DNA of 64,000 nt, taken from assembly GCA_021018995.1 (NCBI GenBank), contig CM037585.1:67024646-67088645 (forward strand). The letters run 5' to 3'. Under the pieces are notes generated by a model. The model saw only the letters and a list, made by a program, of their open reading frames with translations. It did not search any database and was not told the DNA's origin. The translations under genes were made by a program, and so were the position numbers. Source of the stretch: Chloranthus sessilifolius. Its lineage: Eukaryota; Streptophyta; Magnoliopsida; Chloranthales; Chloranthaceae. This document shows, piece by piece, positions 31,601 to 42,916 of this stretch. Each line of letters begins with the position of its first letter. The stretch's first letter is position 1.

Positions 31601-32454
31601 TGTAACACCCTGAAAATTTTGAACCCGGATACACAGACTAAATGTACGTGTTTGATACCGTACTCGATGCGGGCCCCAAAATTTAAACATAATTAATTTA
31701 GAATGTGTGCCTATGTACTAAGGTATATGTATTAAAAATGTGGATTATTGCACAAGCTCCGTGGGAGCACCATTAGTTGGAGACTAGTGTTGTAAATAGA
31801 AGGTCCAAGGATCAAAACTTATGGGATGCATTTAGATCTCATTTTTGGACTTTTAAATAAAGGCCTATACACGGTTATGTGGTGTGCTGACCTCACACCA
31901 AAGTTAGCCCAATAATTATAAAAGCAATTCTCACGTAGGATTAAACCATTTGTGTGAGAAGTTGTTGTGGGAGAAAGAAAGAGCCGAGAGAAGAGAGAGC
32001 TCCATCCTCTTCTTCTTCCATTTGCAAGAAATCTCAACCACTGATCTTAATCCTGATCCCCTCTTTCGAACTCGTAGAACCCTTTGTTCCATCCGCATTG
32101 CAAGAATCTTTGGTTCTTCGACACTGTTACGATCAAAGAGAAAAGACAAGAGAATCATCAAACAAACAAACGATCAAGGACTCCGCAAGCACGACACCGA
32201 TATCATTCGATTTCGATCATCGTGAGTGTTGCATGGGTGACGTGAAAAGATGAAGATCATCGTACAAGAGAATCAAATTTCGTCTAATATTGATCCCCGT
32301 GGACGTTGTATGCGCATCTAGAAGGTAAGATTTACATTTTGACAGTGTGAATTTAGTTTAATTTCGATTTGTGTGTGATTGAGGGTACATGCAATGATTT
32401 TTTGGGAAATTCAAATTGAGGAAGAAGAAGCCCAAAAAGTGCAAAATCGCACCA

Positions 32455-32635
32455 AATCGCTCGAGCGAATTTGAAATAGCTCGAGCGAATCACCTTCAGA
32501 AACAAGGAAGAAAATTTTCTCGAGCAAATTTTCTAGGCAAAAAATTCTTGAGTAAAACTCGCTCAAGTGAATTTGGCTGTGCCACTTAGAATCTGTCAAA
32601 ATTGCTTAAGTGATTTTGGAATCACTCGAGCAAAT
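32455..32635 (+). repeat. TCGCTCGAGCGAATTT motif array in LTR of C
   Basis: Copies near 32457, 32478, 32519, 32565 and 32619 (TCGCTCGAGCGAAT, GCTCGAGCGAAT, CTCGAGCAAAT, CGCTCAAGTGAAT, CACTCGAGCAAAT). The best copy contains the perfect 12-base palindrome TCGCTCGAGCGA. Confidence 0.8.
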
Positions 32636-33662
32636 TTCCCTATGTCTAGCTACTTTAAAGTTTTCTCCTTAGAGAAACTTAAGAAGCCTTGAACCATTCG
32701 ATTCCTCAATCATTGACACTAATTTATGAACTTGATGTGATCTAGATTGAGAATGGGACGTCTTTGATAAGAATTCTGCTATAAGAGTTCCACTTTGCTT
32801 TCGAACGGCATCGAACCTAAGGTAGGGAAATTCACTGCTCGATTTTGTTTTCTTTTTTATTGATTCATAGATCTTAATGATATATATGATATGATGATCA
32901 TCAGGATTTGAAGAATAGAATTTGTGAAATCTTACCACATTAAATATTCAAATTTATGAAAATTTTGAATTGCATTTAAATCAATCGAATTGTGAACTAT
33001 GAGCCTTGAATAAGAACCTTGTACATGAACTCAGAATTTGAACCTTGATTTTTTTGCATATGCATCTTGAATATGAATCTGAATTATGAATTTAAGCTTG
33101 AATGTGATCTCTGATGCCAAGTGGGCGTGAGGAGTAGAGGCTCTGGAGAGGGGTAGAGGCCTTGGGGTTTATGACCTTGTTTTTGCTTCATGGAATGCTC
33201 TGTTCTCGCGTCATGGGATGCTTTTCCTCAATGGAACTTTGATCTTAACATGAATGTGAAGTTTGAACTTTGAACACTAAATAAGAAATTGCATGACACA
33301 TTTTAGATCCTGATATGACATGTTTAATTCTTGTGATTTTGAATTCAATACCTTGATTTGCCTCATGTGATTTATGAAAATATTTTGAACTTAGTCATTG
33401 AAATCTACGCATTGTCTTGATAAAAATCAAATTGGTATTGAGTTTTCTCTATTGAGCTTAGACTATTAGGTCATCCCGACATTTCATGCCATAGGTGTAG
33501 ATCTTGTTCAGGATCCTGGGCTAGAGGACCCTAATTACGTTCCTAAGGCAGAAGATGACCTGCCGCTTGAGGATTTCTATCCTTAGACGTTATTACTTGG
33601 ACGAGGTGTATGTGGGTTGATAGTGTACTTAAACTTACTCTTTGGACAAGGTGTACTGTGAG

Positions 33663-33697
33663 CCACTGTTTAGGTGACGGTCGGCCATCACCTGTGG
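33663..33697 (+). other. LTR 3' hairpin of element C
   Basis: GGTGACGG (33673-33680), loop TCGG, CCATCACC (33685-33692), with outer CCAC/GTGG pairs. One mismatch is present in the inner stem. It lies about 240 bases from the LTR end. Confidence 0.65.
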
Positions 33698-34106
33698 TCA
33701 TTTTTTTATGTTCTGTGTATTTGTTGAAATCTCAGTTACTGCCGTTGATATCTATTTCGATTTTCGCATATTGTACATGTGATATCCGCTTTGCATTCTT
33801 CATCTGACGATCCGAATTTCCCTAAAATCCGTGTGGTGGTGAGGGGGAATTGGATCCTCACAAGTAATTGGATCATTACATCTGATGGTCCGGTCTTCTC
33901 TAAAATCCGTGATGGGAAAATCGAGCTATCATAGGTGGTTTTAGATCCATGGCTTTAGTTTCCATGTGACACCAACAGAGCAGGTCAACTGTGGCACCCT
34001 GTGTCATGGGTGATGTCAAAGCAACGACGTGAGAATCTCAGAACATGTGGGTTAGATTTTCATGATCAATATTGATTGTTATTGTGTTTGATCATGACAG
34101 AATAGT

Positions 34107-35235
34107 ATGGCCCCACGCAGAAGACCGCAAACTCTCCACAATAGAAGAACACCAAGCAGTGAGGGTACATCATGTGGTGTAGGGATTGCCAAAGGTGCTA
34201 ACACCGTCCCTTTAAGAAGAGGGAACATAATCGACATCAACATTACATCGAAAGGAGGAAATGGCAATGAGAAGATGGGCCAACACTAGAAATAATGGTC
34301 AACACGATGACCCAACTTGCTAGATGACGCCAACCTTCTGGATTCCAAGAGTTCACGAGGATGAATCCTCCAAGCATCCACGGTCAAGCTGATTTGCTTG
34401 AAGCAGAAGAAGGGATAAATCATATGGAAAAGCTTATTCGTATGGTGCTGAGCACCGAAGAAGAAAAGGTGAACTGGGCTGCTTTCCATCTGACCGGAGC
34501 AGCAGACTCATGGTGGAAGTCTATGGAAAGGGCAAGATTATAGGAGACACCAAATGGCCATGGACTTGGGCTCAGTTTGTGAGGTGTTTAATGAGCAATA
34601 TTTCCCTAATGCAATGCAGGGGCAATGGGAAGTCCAGTTTGTATCGTTGGAGCAAGGACAAATGTTAGTCCGTGAGTTCGAAGTCGAGTTTACGATGCTT
34701 TCTAAATTCGTACCCCTACAGGTTCCCACAGAACTGGTGAAGGCAAAGAAGTTTGAGCATGGCTTGAGGCCCAATACTAAAGAAAGACTGTTGTTGTTCA
34801 GGCTGAGGACCTTTATAGGTCATAGACTTAGCTCTATTCGTCGAGCAAGATGTTGAGACCATGCATAGGAGAAGAAAACAACAAAATCAGAGTAGAACAA
34901 GTTGAACACAGTCCTATGCCTCCGAACAGGCGGGTAAGAGATCGAGACGAATGATGCCAGAACCAAGTCTACTTGCTTAGACCCCTTACTCAAAATTGGT
35001 TGTGTCTACACCCACAAGGCCACCCCGTCCTTGAACCCCACCCCGTCCTTTGAACCCTGTTACGGCTGGAGTGCCAAGAGTTCAGCCAACCTCATGCGTC
35101 GCTTCCTCCACATCGATAAAATCATGCTCGCAATGCAGGAAGAGACACAAGACAGAAGAGTGTAGATGGGCAACAGACGCATGTTTTATGTGTGGTAAAC
35201 AAGGGCATTGGATAAAGGATTGTCTTGAGATGTAG
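34107..35235 (+). pseudogene. Element C gag, frameshifted
   Basis: Starts MAPRRRPQTLHNRR (34107). After a stop the capsid resumes at about 34361 with QADLLEAEEGINHMEKLIRM, WAAFHLTGAADSWWKSMERA, a frame change at about 34541, and FNEQYFPNAMQGQWEVQFVS. The end holds a CX2CX4HX4C knuckle (CFMCGKQGHWIKDC, about 35185-35225). It has at least three breaks. It is the same gag type as elements A, F and D. Confidence 0.85.
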
Positions 35236-35519
35236 AACGAGCAGACAATAATGGCAACCATTTAGAGGCCTTCTCGACCTACAGTCCAGGGTCTTACATA
35301 TGTAGTCTCTGTACAAGATGCTCAAGCGACGAATGAGGTGATCAAGGTATAATTTCTTTCTGAGTTGTCAAATTATCTCCTTGAATTCAGTTCATGAGTA
35401 TCCTTGGAATTTGTTTTGATTTTGACACTTCATGATTACCACGACACCTCATACATACACCTAACGAAAATCACATGCATGAAATTTAGGTACATTATAT
35501 ATGCACCAAAAATGTGATA

Positions 35520-35890
35520 TTTGTTAGCACAAAGCACGAGTACTAATAGACCCAGGGTCTACTCATTCTTTCGTAACTTCTCAATTAGCGGTCGAATTGA
35601 GCATTAGTCTCGAACTGTTATACTTCATCTTAGCAATGTCAATTCCTACAAGGAACTCAGTCAGCACGGACACAATTTGTCTGTCAATCATTATCCGGAT
35701 TGAAGACCGCGAGACAATGGCAGATTTAATTCTGTAAGCTATGGAAGGGTTTGACGTAATCCTCAAAATGGATTAGCTATCCACTTACCATGCGAGCATT
35801 GATTGCCTTCAGAAAATGCTCACGTTCCGCCCTCCGAAAGGGAAGTCTTTCTAATTCCATGGCATCAAGTCGAATGTGGCGTGCAAAATA
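35520..35890 (+). pseudogene. Element C protease remnant
   Basis: Encodes RVLIDPGSTHSFVTSQLAVE (active-site Asp kept), then STDTICLSIII and EGFDVILKMD followed by TAG where related elements have Trp (MDW to MD-stop), LSTYHASIDC and FRPP. Stops occur near 35739 and 35774. It is followed by no recognisable RT. Confidence 0.75.
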
Positions 35891-36679
35891 AAGAGGGAAG
35901 ACATGAAAGTGTAGACTAAGATGGACTCTTCCTTGGTATAGAGAGATTTATTTCTTTTCTATTATCCTTGTCTTGGTTGATACAAACATTAGGTTTATTG
36001 TGAGGTTGTTTCAAAGTTTCGTTTATATTTTCTAGAGGAAGTTTGGCGCTAGAGGTTTGACATTGTGATATCATCGGCGGTTGAACTTTCACAAGAACTT
36101 TGATTGTGAGATCTATAGGAACTTGAACCTAAGAGCTTGAAGTAATAACATTAATTTTATGATTATCTTAGGGTGAGATTTGAGGATCTGGTAATATCTC
36201 GACTTAGACATCAATCAGAATCTCAAGATTTAAGTTTGGTTCAATTTTAAGAGTGGGAGGAATGATATGTTTATCGACAAATCCAGTGATTGGTGGGGAA
36301 GTAGATGGCTTGGAGATAGGTTCGATAATGGGTTCAGGTTTGAGGATTAGTTTTAAAGTTGGTGAGGCGATACATTCAATAATGGGTTCAAATTTAGAGG
36401 TTTGTTTTGGAGTGGGGTGTGGCGATTGATTTAGGGATGGATTCAAGTTATGAAGTTGACATTGAAATGGGCAAGAAGATTGGTTCAAGAGTTGGTTTAG
36501 GAGCAAGAAGACTAGTGGTTTCAGAAACAGACTTGATTACAGGTTTAGTTTAAAAGGTTAGTTTTAAAATTAGTGGATGATCGGTTCGGGTATAGATGGC
36601 TTTGAAATATGTTGATATGTTGGTTTAAGAATTACTTTAGGAACTGGGGTGAGTCTTCAGGGATTCGCTGCAAAGTTGA
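35891..36679 (+). other. Degenerate 3' part of element C
   Basis: No domain recognised. Around 36200-36650 the sequence is made of loosely repeated GGTTCAAGTTTAG / GATTGGTTCAAG phrases, which give a repetitive Pro/Ile/Glu reading on the minus strand. That reading is probably not a gene. Confidence 0.4.
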
Positions 36680-37661
36680 TGTAACACCCTACAAATTCTT
36701 GAACTCGAATACGCCGGGCATGTGTTTGTGCTCGAGACTGGTAACAATCTGTGCCGTGTGTTAAACCAAGTCATGTCACAAATTCAAAATAGGTACCTTT
36801 ATAATAAAGGTTAAATATTTAATTGGGTGATTACTGCATAAGTTCCTTGAGAGCACCCCACTGGTAAAGAGCTTGGGTCGTAACTAAGAGGTCATAGTAT
36901 CAAGACCTGTGAGGAGCTTCAGGGTATCTAATTTTTGTTCTATTTTTGGACACATACACATTGTTGGGTGTATAGGCTACACACTAGAACACTGCCCTCA
37001 AATTTTAATAACTATTTTAAGGACCAATACACCGGGTTCTGTGTGCCAGTAGTACACCGAATCAGGACCTTATAAACTTAAGTTTCTCCCACGCATAAAC
37101 CATTCATGCGTTTGAGAAAATCTCTTTGCCAAGTGAAGAACCGAAAGGAAACCTCTCTTCTCTTCGATCCTTCTGGAGCCGATCACCAGATTTCTGCTCA
37201 GACCAATCACATTTTAAGAGGAACCCCACTATTTTTTACCATCGCAAACACTATTTTTGATCTTCGAATCTCTACGATCGAGTAATCGAGCGGTAGAACT
37301 CATCAATGTCGATAAATTCTGACTCTGAAGACCAGAGACTTTGCATGAAAAGAATCTATGAAGGTATAGGTCTTAACCCGATTCCGTAAGCCTTGATTTC
37401 GTAAGTTTAAGAGTCAAATTATTCGGTTATGAACTTCATGCAAGGAGAACTCCAAGGATCGGACGTGTGAGAGGCATAGTTTCCAAATTTCCCCGATTCC
37501 AATGTTTTCGGAGGTTGCATGCGCATGAAATTAAGGTAGAAGGTGGTGATCTAACTTTATCACATGAAAACTAGGTTAGATTAAATGTTTAAGATGACAT
37601 ATTATTAAGAAATTAGGAATTTTGACTGTAGAGGATAGAGCAAAGGGCTTCAGATTCTGTC

Positions 37662-37895
37662 AGGCTCGTTGTAGTGAGGTGATTTCTGAACCCCTCACTA
37701 CAGAGAGTGCTACTTCAAATTATAGGCCCAATCGGCTCTGTGGAAACTCGTAGTAGCGAGCTAAAGGAGGCACATGAGTTGTAGCGAGCTAAAGGAGGCA
37801 CATGAGCTCGTTGTAGTGACCTGGAGAGCTAGCTATAGCGAGCTGATTTATGAAAGGCTTGTTCTTGTGACCCTATGAGCTCGCTGTAGCGAGGT
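37662..37895 (+). repeat. GCTCGTTGTAGCGAGC motif array in LTR of F
   Basis: About eight variants (GCTCGTTGTAGTGAGG, CTCGTAGTAGCGAGCT, AGTTGTAGCGAGCT, GAGCTCGTTGTAGTGACC, GCTATAGCGAGCT, GAGCTCGCTGTAGCGAGG). A stem of nine bases, GTAGTGAGG (37671-37679) with CCTCACTAC (37693-37701), is perfect. Confidence 0.8.
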
Positions 37896-38330
37896 CCCCT
37901 GCTCTTGAATGAGTAAACTTTGGGTCTGTTCAAGCTAAGGAGACCCTGTTTCATGCAATGTTTTGGCACTAAGATATAGGATATGAACATCTTGATGTAG
38001 GATAAATGCGAGAGCCCACAGATCAGATCTCTACTCTATTTTACCCTATTATCTCCGCATGACTCGGATATTAAGGTAGGGAAAATCTCAAGGTTCGATT
38101 ATATGTTTTCTCAAATCATGGCTAATGATGTGATTATCAAACTCATTTATGTTTTTAGTAACGTGATATATAAGTATATTGAAACTCAGTAAATGATTTT
38201 GATTTAACTTTTACACATGATCCTAGCATTAGAACCTTGGCATATTGATGCATATTAGTCGTTCAGTCCAAATGCTCGAAATTCGATTTGTGGTATGTAT
38301 ATATGATTCGGAGATCATGTGCAAAGAGGA

Positions 38331-38560
38331 GTGGAGTCTCCATGAGAGGGGTGGAGTCCCCGAGGTTTAGGACCTATTCCTGATACGGGATGCTCAGTTC
38401 CTGCAATAAGATACTTTGCCATGAGACCTGCACTCGATATTCTGAGTTCACGTTAGTTGTAAGGGAGTGGAGTCTCTAAGAGAGGGGTGGAGTCCCCGAG
38501 GTTTACGAACCTATTCCTGCTATGGGATGCTCTGTTCCCACTACGGGATACTTGCACTAA
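38331..38560 (+). repeat. Two-copy GGGGTGGAGTCCCCGAGG module
   Basis: GAGTGGAGTCT...GAGAGGGGTGGAGTCCCCGA...CCTATTCCTG...GGGATGCTC appears at about 38331-38455 and again at 38461-38555. Related sequence is present in the LTRs of C (33121-33230) and D (three copies). Confidence 0.7.
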
Positions 38561-39104
38561 TGTTCTGAATTCTGAAGATATGGTATAATCTGATATGTTT
38601 CTGATTCTCTGACATATGTACTCCTATTTTCTTACACTTGTTCTCATGGATACATGCTTTGATTCCTGTTTTGTTTCCTTGTTTTGCTATGTATTCGTTT
38701 TGCACATTACCTACATCATAACTAAAGATATTTTGAGATTCATGGTTTAGTTTTTCATTTTTTTGTGTATTTAATACCATGTTAATTTGAACTATTTTTA
38801 CTTATGCATCAACACCATGAAGTAGAATAATAAGATATGATTGAAGCACTATTTTCTCCCTACTGAGCTTGGACTATAGCTCATCCATCGACTATATGTC
38901 GTAGCTGTAAGTGCTGACCCAAAAAAGGATCAAGAACAAGAAAAGGATCCTGATTACAACTCTGAAGAGGAGGAAGAACAACCAGAGGAGTTCTTTCCCT
39001 AGCTTGTCTCTATGGATATCCGCTTAGTGCGATTTTATTTTGTACTTTTGATACTTGGTGTAGTCTTTTGGATTAAATCTTGTACAATTTTGTATAGTTT
39101 TAAA

Positions 39105-39138
39105 TCACTGCTTAGGTGATGATCGGCCATCACCGGTG
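39105..39138 (+). other. LTR 3' hairpin of element F
   Basis: GGTGATGATCGGCCATCACC at 39115-39134. GGTGATG pairs with CATCACC around a short loop, about 260 bases from the LTR end. Same element as in C and D. Confidence 0.65.
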
Positions 39139-39396
39139 ATCCGTATAGCTATGTCATATTGTAGAATGATGGAAATGCTTTTGTTATAATGCCATATTTT
39201 TACCGCTTTGCTTCCTCAATTGCATAAACTTACCTCATGCTTGATGGCCCAATCTTTCTAATTATCAAATTAGGGGAAGATTGAGCTATCACAAAGGTAT
39301 CAAAGCACCCGATACCAAGGAAAACTCTAAAATTGGATCGTGTTCTACGATTCAATGGTATGGATTTTGGGGTAAGGAAATTCGGGCCATCACAGG

Positions 39397-39410
39397 TGGT
39401 ATCAGAGCCT
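39397..39410 (+). other. Primer-binding site of element F (initiator tRNA-Met type)
   Basis: TGGTATCAGAGCCT two bases after the LTR end, matching the initiator tRNA-Met-complementary PBS. A decayed second copy, AGGTATCAAAGCAC, lies at 39295-39308. Confidence 0.85.
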
Positions 39411-39540
39411 AGGATGTATGTCTCAGGGAGACCCAAGCGATGACTTAGATTCAAGGCAATGGCATTAAATTCCATCAATCCTTTGGCTAGATTCTTATGC
39501 TTACCTGGATTAAGCCTTTGCTTGATCATGACAGGTTAGC

Positions 39541-40698
39541 ATGCCTTCATGAAGGGGAAGATCGAGGATCGTATACACCAGAGGAGTGACAAGTGGCGAA
39601 GGGGTAGCCACTGGTTCGAATGCGACACCTATAGGCAATAACAACCATGTCTCTGGTGTCAGAAACAATGTCGGCAATATGTCCGGAGTAGGGAACAATG
39701 TTGAGAATGACAAACAGTTGCTAGAAACCATGGTGAACACCATGGCAATCCTTGCTGAGAGACGACCGCCGTCTAGTTTTCAAGAATTCAGGAGGATGAG
39801 ACCTCCCAACTTTTATGGACAAAACGACCCTCTTGAAGTGGAGAAGTGGATGAATCAAATTGAAAAGATCATCCAAAGAGTCAGATGCACCAAGGCAGAG
39901 AAAGTGAGTTGGGCTTCTTTCCAACTTGAAGGGGAGGCGGACCCATGGTGGAAATCCATCGAGAGGACTAGGGTGCAGACGACACAGAATGCCCCATGGA
40001 CGTGGGCAAAATTTATGGAAGTGTTCAACGACCAGTATTTCCCCCGATAAGTCAGATATTAGATGGAAGTATAATTTATCACGTTGGAGCAAGGTCAGAT
40101 GACGATGCGCGAGTATGAGGCTGAATCTACCAGGCTCTCTCGCTTTGCACCATTGCATATAGCCATGAAATTAATGAAGGCTCAGAAGTTCGAGAGGGGT
40201 TTAAAGCCCATTATTAAATATAAGATCTCCTTGTTCAGGGCGACAACTTACGCTGAAGTCATGGAGTTAGCCCAAATTGCCGAGAGGGACATCGAAAATA
40301 TGTATAAAAGAAGAGAGGAATAGAACAAGAGTAAATAATGTTGAGCATGATCCTATGCCTCCGAGCAGGCTAACAAAAATTCGAAGTTGTTGATGCCACC
40401 AACACCGCAACCTAATCAAACCATATCGTCAAGGCCACCTAATTTTACAAGCACAAGGCCTTTTCAACCTACAGTTCCTACGAAAATGGTAGTATCGAGA
40501 GCCCAACCGACTTCCCAAGCCGCGTCATCAACACCAGTAGAATCATGTGCAAATTGTGGGAAGTCGCACAAGACTAAGGAGTGTAGGAGAACTACGGGAG
40601 CATGCTGTCGTTATGAGAAAATGGGACATAAAATCAGGGAATGTTTCGAAGTGAAGAAGGAAACCACTACAGCCACGACCCATACGAGACCTTCATGA
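39541..40698 (+). pseudogene. Element F gag, with stops
   Basis: ATG at 39541, stop at codon 4 (TGA, plausibly from CGA), then open through LERRPPSSFQEFRRMRPP-like sequence, FYGQNDPLEVEKWMNQIEKI, WASFQLEGEADPWWKS and FNDQYFPR (stop at 40050). It resumes at 40084 (LEQGQMTMREYEAESTRLSR, FERGLKPII) to 40323. The zinc knuckle region (CANCGKSHKTKEC, YEKMGHKIREC) is at about 40548-40650, but the second Cys of the second knuckle is Tyr (CRYEK). Clearly inactive. Confidence 0.85.
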
Positions 40699-40925
40699 CC
40701 TACAGTACAAGGCCGAGCTTATGCAGTTTCGGCACAGGATGCCCAAACCAGCAACGACGTGATCCAAGGTATGATTTTCCTATGGATTGTCAATCTAAAT
40801 TCTTTTATTTTAGATGGAGAAAGTGCATAGGATAAAATAGTCCTTGAATTTGCTACTTTTGCATGCCATGACATTTTGTGTGTCCATCTAATTAAATAAT
40901 ATGCCTGAAATTAGGTACCATTCAC

Positions 40926-41218
40926 ATGTATCAGAAGAGTGACATTTGTTCTCATAAAGCACGAGTGTTGATAGACCCGGGGTCCACCCACTCTTTTATC
41001 ACACATCATTTTGTAGCAAAATTAAGTGTCACTCTCGAGCCTCTAGTGTTTATTTTGGCAGTGTCAATTCCAACTGGGAACTCAGTCAGTACAGATATCG
41101 TGTGTCGATCAGTCATTGTTGATCTCGGAAGTCATGAGACAACGACTGATTTGATTCTGCTAGATATGCAAGGATTCGATATGATCCTTGGCATGGATTG
41201 GTTATCCACACAACAAGT
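40926..41218 (+). pseudogene. Element F protease, cut by element H
   Basis: Reads KARVLIDPGSTHSFITHHFV with the catalytic Asp, then STGN-like [35 protein letters not shown], and stops matching at about 41213 where the LTR of H begins. It is the best-preserved protease of this type in the window. Confidence 0.85.
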
Positions 41219-42720
41219 GTTATCGCTACTTTTATGTATCTCTAATTAAGTCTTAACCTATTGCAAGCACATAATGGAAATTGTAGAGCTAGTATAGGAT
41301 CATTTCCACGAAGACAGTTTTCTCTATGTTAACTTAATTTTCTTAAAACTTATGTTTATCTTTTAAGTTGCTATTCTACTGGAGAAATATGAATAAAAGA
41401 ATTGTTTCTTAATCTAAAGTATATAAAATAAATCCTAATCCTCCTACTTCAGATTATGGTCGTCAATCACAATCTTCAGCTATCGGATATTTATGAATTT
41501 AAACAATATTGTTATACTATATATCAACTTTCCCAGCATTGATAGTCAATCAATACTAAAATCCTATCAATACAGATTTAATCAAATCAATAATCTCCTA
41601 AAACTTGAGCGTCAATCAAATTCTAGAAAATTGAAGATGGAAAAGTAAAAACCGTTACACTAATCTGAAAACTTCAACTTGAGTCGTCAATTCAAAATTA
41701 AAATTCGAAGATGTTTACAATGTGGGAAATTGTAATAAAATAAATCTAAACTAGAAAACAATAAATTATATCTTTCACCCCTCAACCGCAGTCATCAATT
41801 GCTTCTGAGAAACTACAAATATCTACTCGAATCTTCAGCTCCCAATTGCAGTCATCAATTGCTCTTGAGAAACCTTAGATATCTAATTTATAAAGCAATA
41901 AAAATCTACTCTAAATTTTTGATCGAAAGAAAACCCAACCTCAGTCATCAATTGATGGTGAGAATTTATTTGATGGTTTATTCCTACACCGGGCTCTCTT
42001 ATTTATAAATCATAAGAAGTCGGTTTACAAGTTCTAATTCTAATAAAAGAAATTACTAAAGCAAAACTATCCTAATATAACTCTACTTCTAACTTTATTT
42101 TTCCTTGCTTTCCTTATGTTGATGTGCGTTTAGACTGTTCCTTTTTATTCAATAGTAGAGATCTTCTAGAGTCTGTCTTCATCAATCTTCTCAGATCCGT
42201 GATATGCCAAACTTTTAATTCAAGAGTTCTTCTAATTCAGTGCATGGTGGTGTAGATCTTCACGTGATCCATAGCAGCAAGAAAGCTTCTATTAATACAA
42301 TCATAAATCACGATTGTCTCTTTTCTTCTCTTTCTGGAAAATCGTAAATCACAATTTTCTATCTTTCATAGCTTTCTCTTTGGATGATTCCCTAAATTAC
42401 GATTGTTCACTTCTTCTGTATCGCTTCAGCTTCTTAAACGTCTTCTGAAGAATTGTAAATTATGATTTCTTATTTTCTTCTTTAGTAACAGCACTTAGTC
42501 GTCTTTCACGATTTTCTAGCTTTCAGTATATAGCGAATCATCTTTTTATGCTCAATCATCTTTTATTACTCTTTTGAGTTTATTTTGACGAATATTAACA
42601 CTTTGACTCTCTTTTACTGATTTTTCTTAATATATGCACATCATTAACTTATTAGTAGCAAATTAAATCCTAGCATCACTAAGTTAAAGGTAATAAAATG
42701 GTATATTATGTGATTGATCA
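41219..42720 (-). repeat. 3' LTR of element H
   Basis: On the minus strand it runs from TGATCAATCACATAATATAC at 42720 to GCGATAACA at 41219 (1502 bp, TG...CA). The right edge is fixed by the polypurine tract and the left edge by the break in F protease. No partner LTR is in the window. Confidence 0.65.
42298..42470 (-). repeat. AAATCGTAAATYACGATT motif array in LTR of H
   Basis: AATCACGATT, AAATCGTAAATCACAATT, CTAAATTACGATTG and AATTGTAAATTATGATTT recur over about 170 bases. Further copies (AAATCGTTTCTTTACGATTT) lie in the interior at about 43560-43710, and E has similar ones at 63180-63270. Confidence 0.6.
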
Positions 42721-42796
42721 TACCCCCAAACTTATGTTTTGCAGTCCCTATCAAACAAGGAAACATAAAACATCTTATACTAAAAATTAAATTATC

Positions 42797-42916
42797 ACTT
42801 TCATAGAGAGCACAATTGCATTTAACAAATGCAACTAGCCTTTAAACCCCTAGGTGATCCCTAGTGGAAGAGTTGTAGTCTCCAGAAGGTTTTCAGTGAA
42901 GTTACCTACAAACTTC
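42797..42916 (-). other. Conserved pre-PPT module, copy in element H
   Basis: Minus strand: GTAACTTCACTGAAAACCTT, GGAGACT, CCACTAGGGATCACCTAGGG, GTTTAAAGGC. Same order as the other four copies, about 75 bases from the polypurine tract. Confidence 0.75.

Larger units (their letters stand above)
31601..33933 (+). repeat. 5' LTR of element C
   Basis: 2333 bp from TGTAACACCCTGAAAA to CTATCATA. The start is related to the LTR start of F (TGTAACACCCTACAAA) but the bodies are clearly different. It contains a CTCGAG-centred motif array, the GAGTAGAGG / GGGATGC module seen in F and D, and the terminal hairpin. Confidence 0.75.
31601..36679 (+). mobile_element. Element C: decayed chromovirus-like gypsy element
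   Basis: Plus-strand LTR (31601-33933), a decayed initiator-Met-type PBS, gag and a protease remnant. After protease about 800 bases of degenerate sequence run to the LTR of element F at 36680. No RT, integrase or 3' LTR is seen. Either F inserted here and the rest is elsewhere or deleted, or C is non-autonomous. Confidence 0.75.
36680..39394 (+). repeat. 5' LTR of element F
   Basis: 2715 bp from TGTAACACCCTACAAATTC to GGGCCATCACA. It includes the GCTCGTTGTAGCGAGC motif array, two copies of a GGGGTGGAGTCCCCGAGG module (about 38331 and 38461), the hairpin near 39115, and a duplicated terminus: CTATCACA plus a PBS-like sequence already occurs at 39287-39308. Confidence 0.75.
36680..41218 (+). 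mobile_element. Element F: chromovirus-like gypsy element, interrupted
   Basis: Plus-strand LTR (36680-39394), PBS, gag and the protease start. The protease reading frame stops resembling protease at about 41213-41219, exactly where the 3' LTR of the minus-strand element H begins. F was therefore probably interrupted by H, and the rest of its pol is not in the window. Confidence 0.78.

Noticed and set aside
36204-36506. 100-aa minus-strand Pro/Ile/Glu-rich ORF
   Set aside because: It is the antisense of degenerate GGTTCAAG-type repeats within element C, so it is unlikely to be coding.
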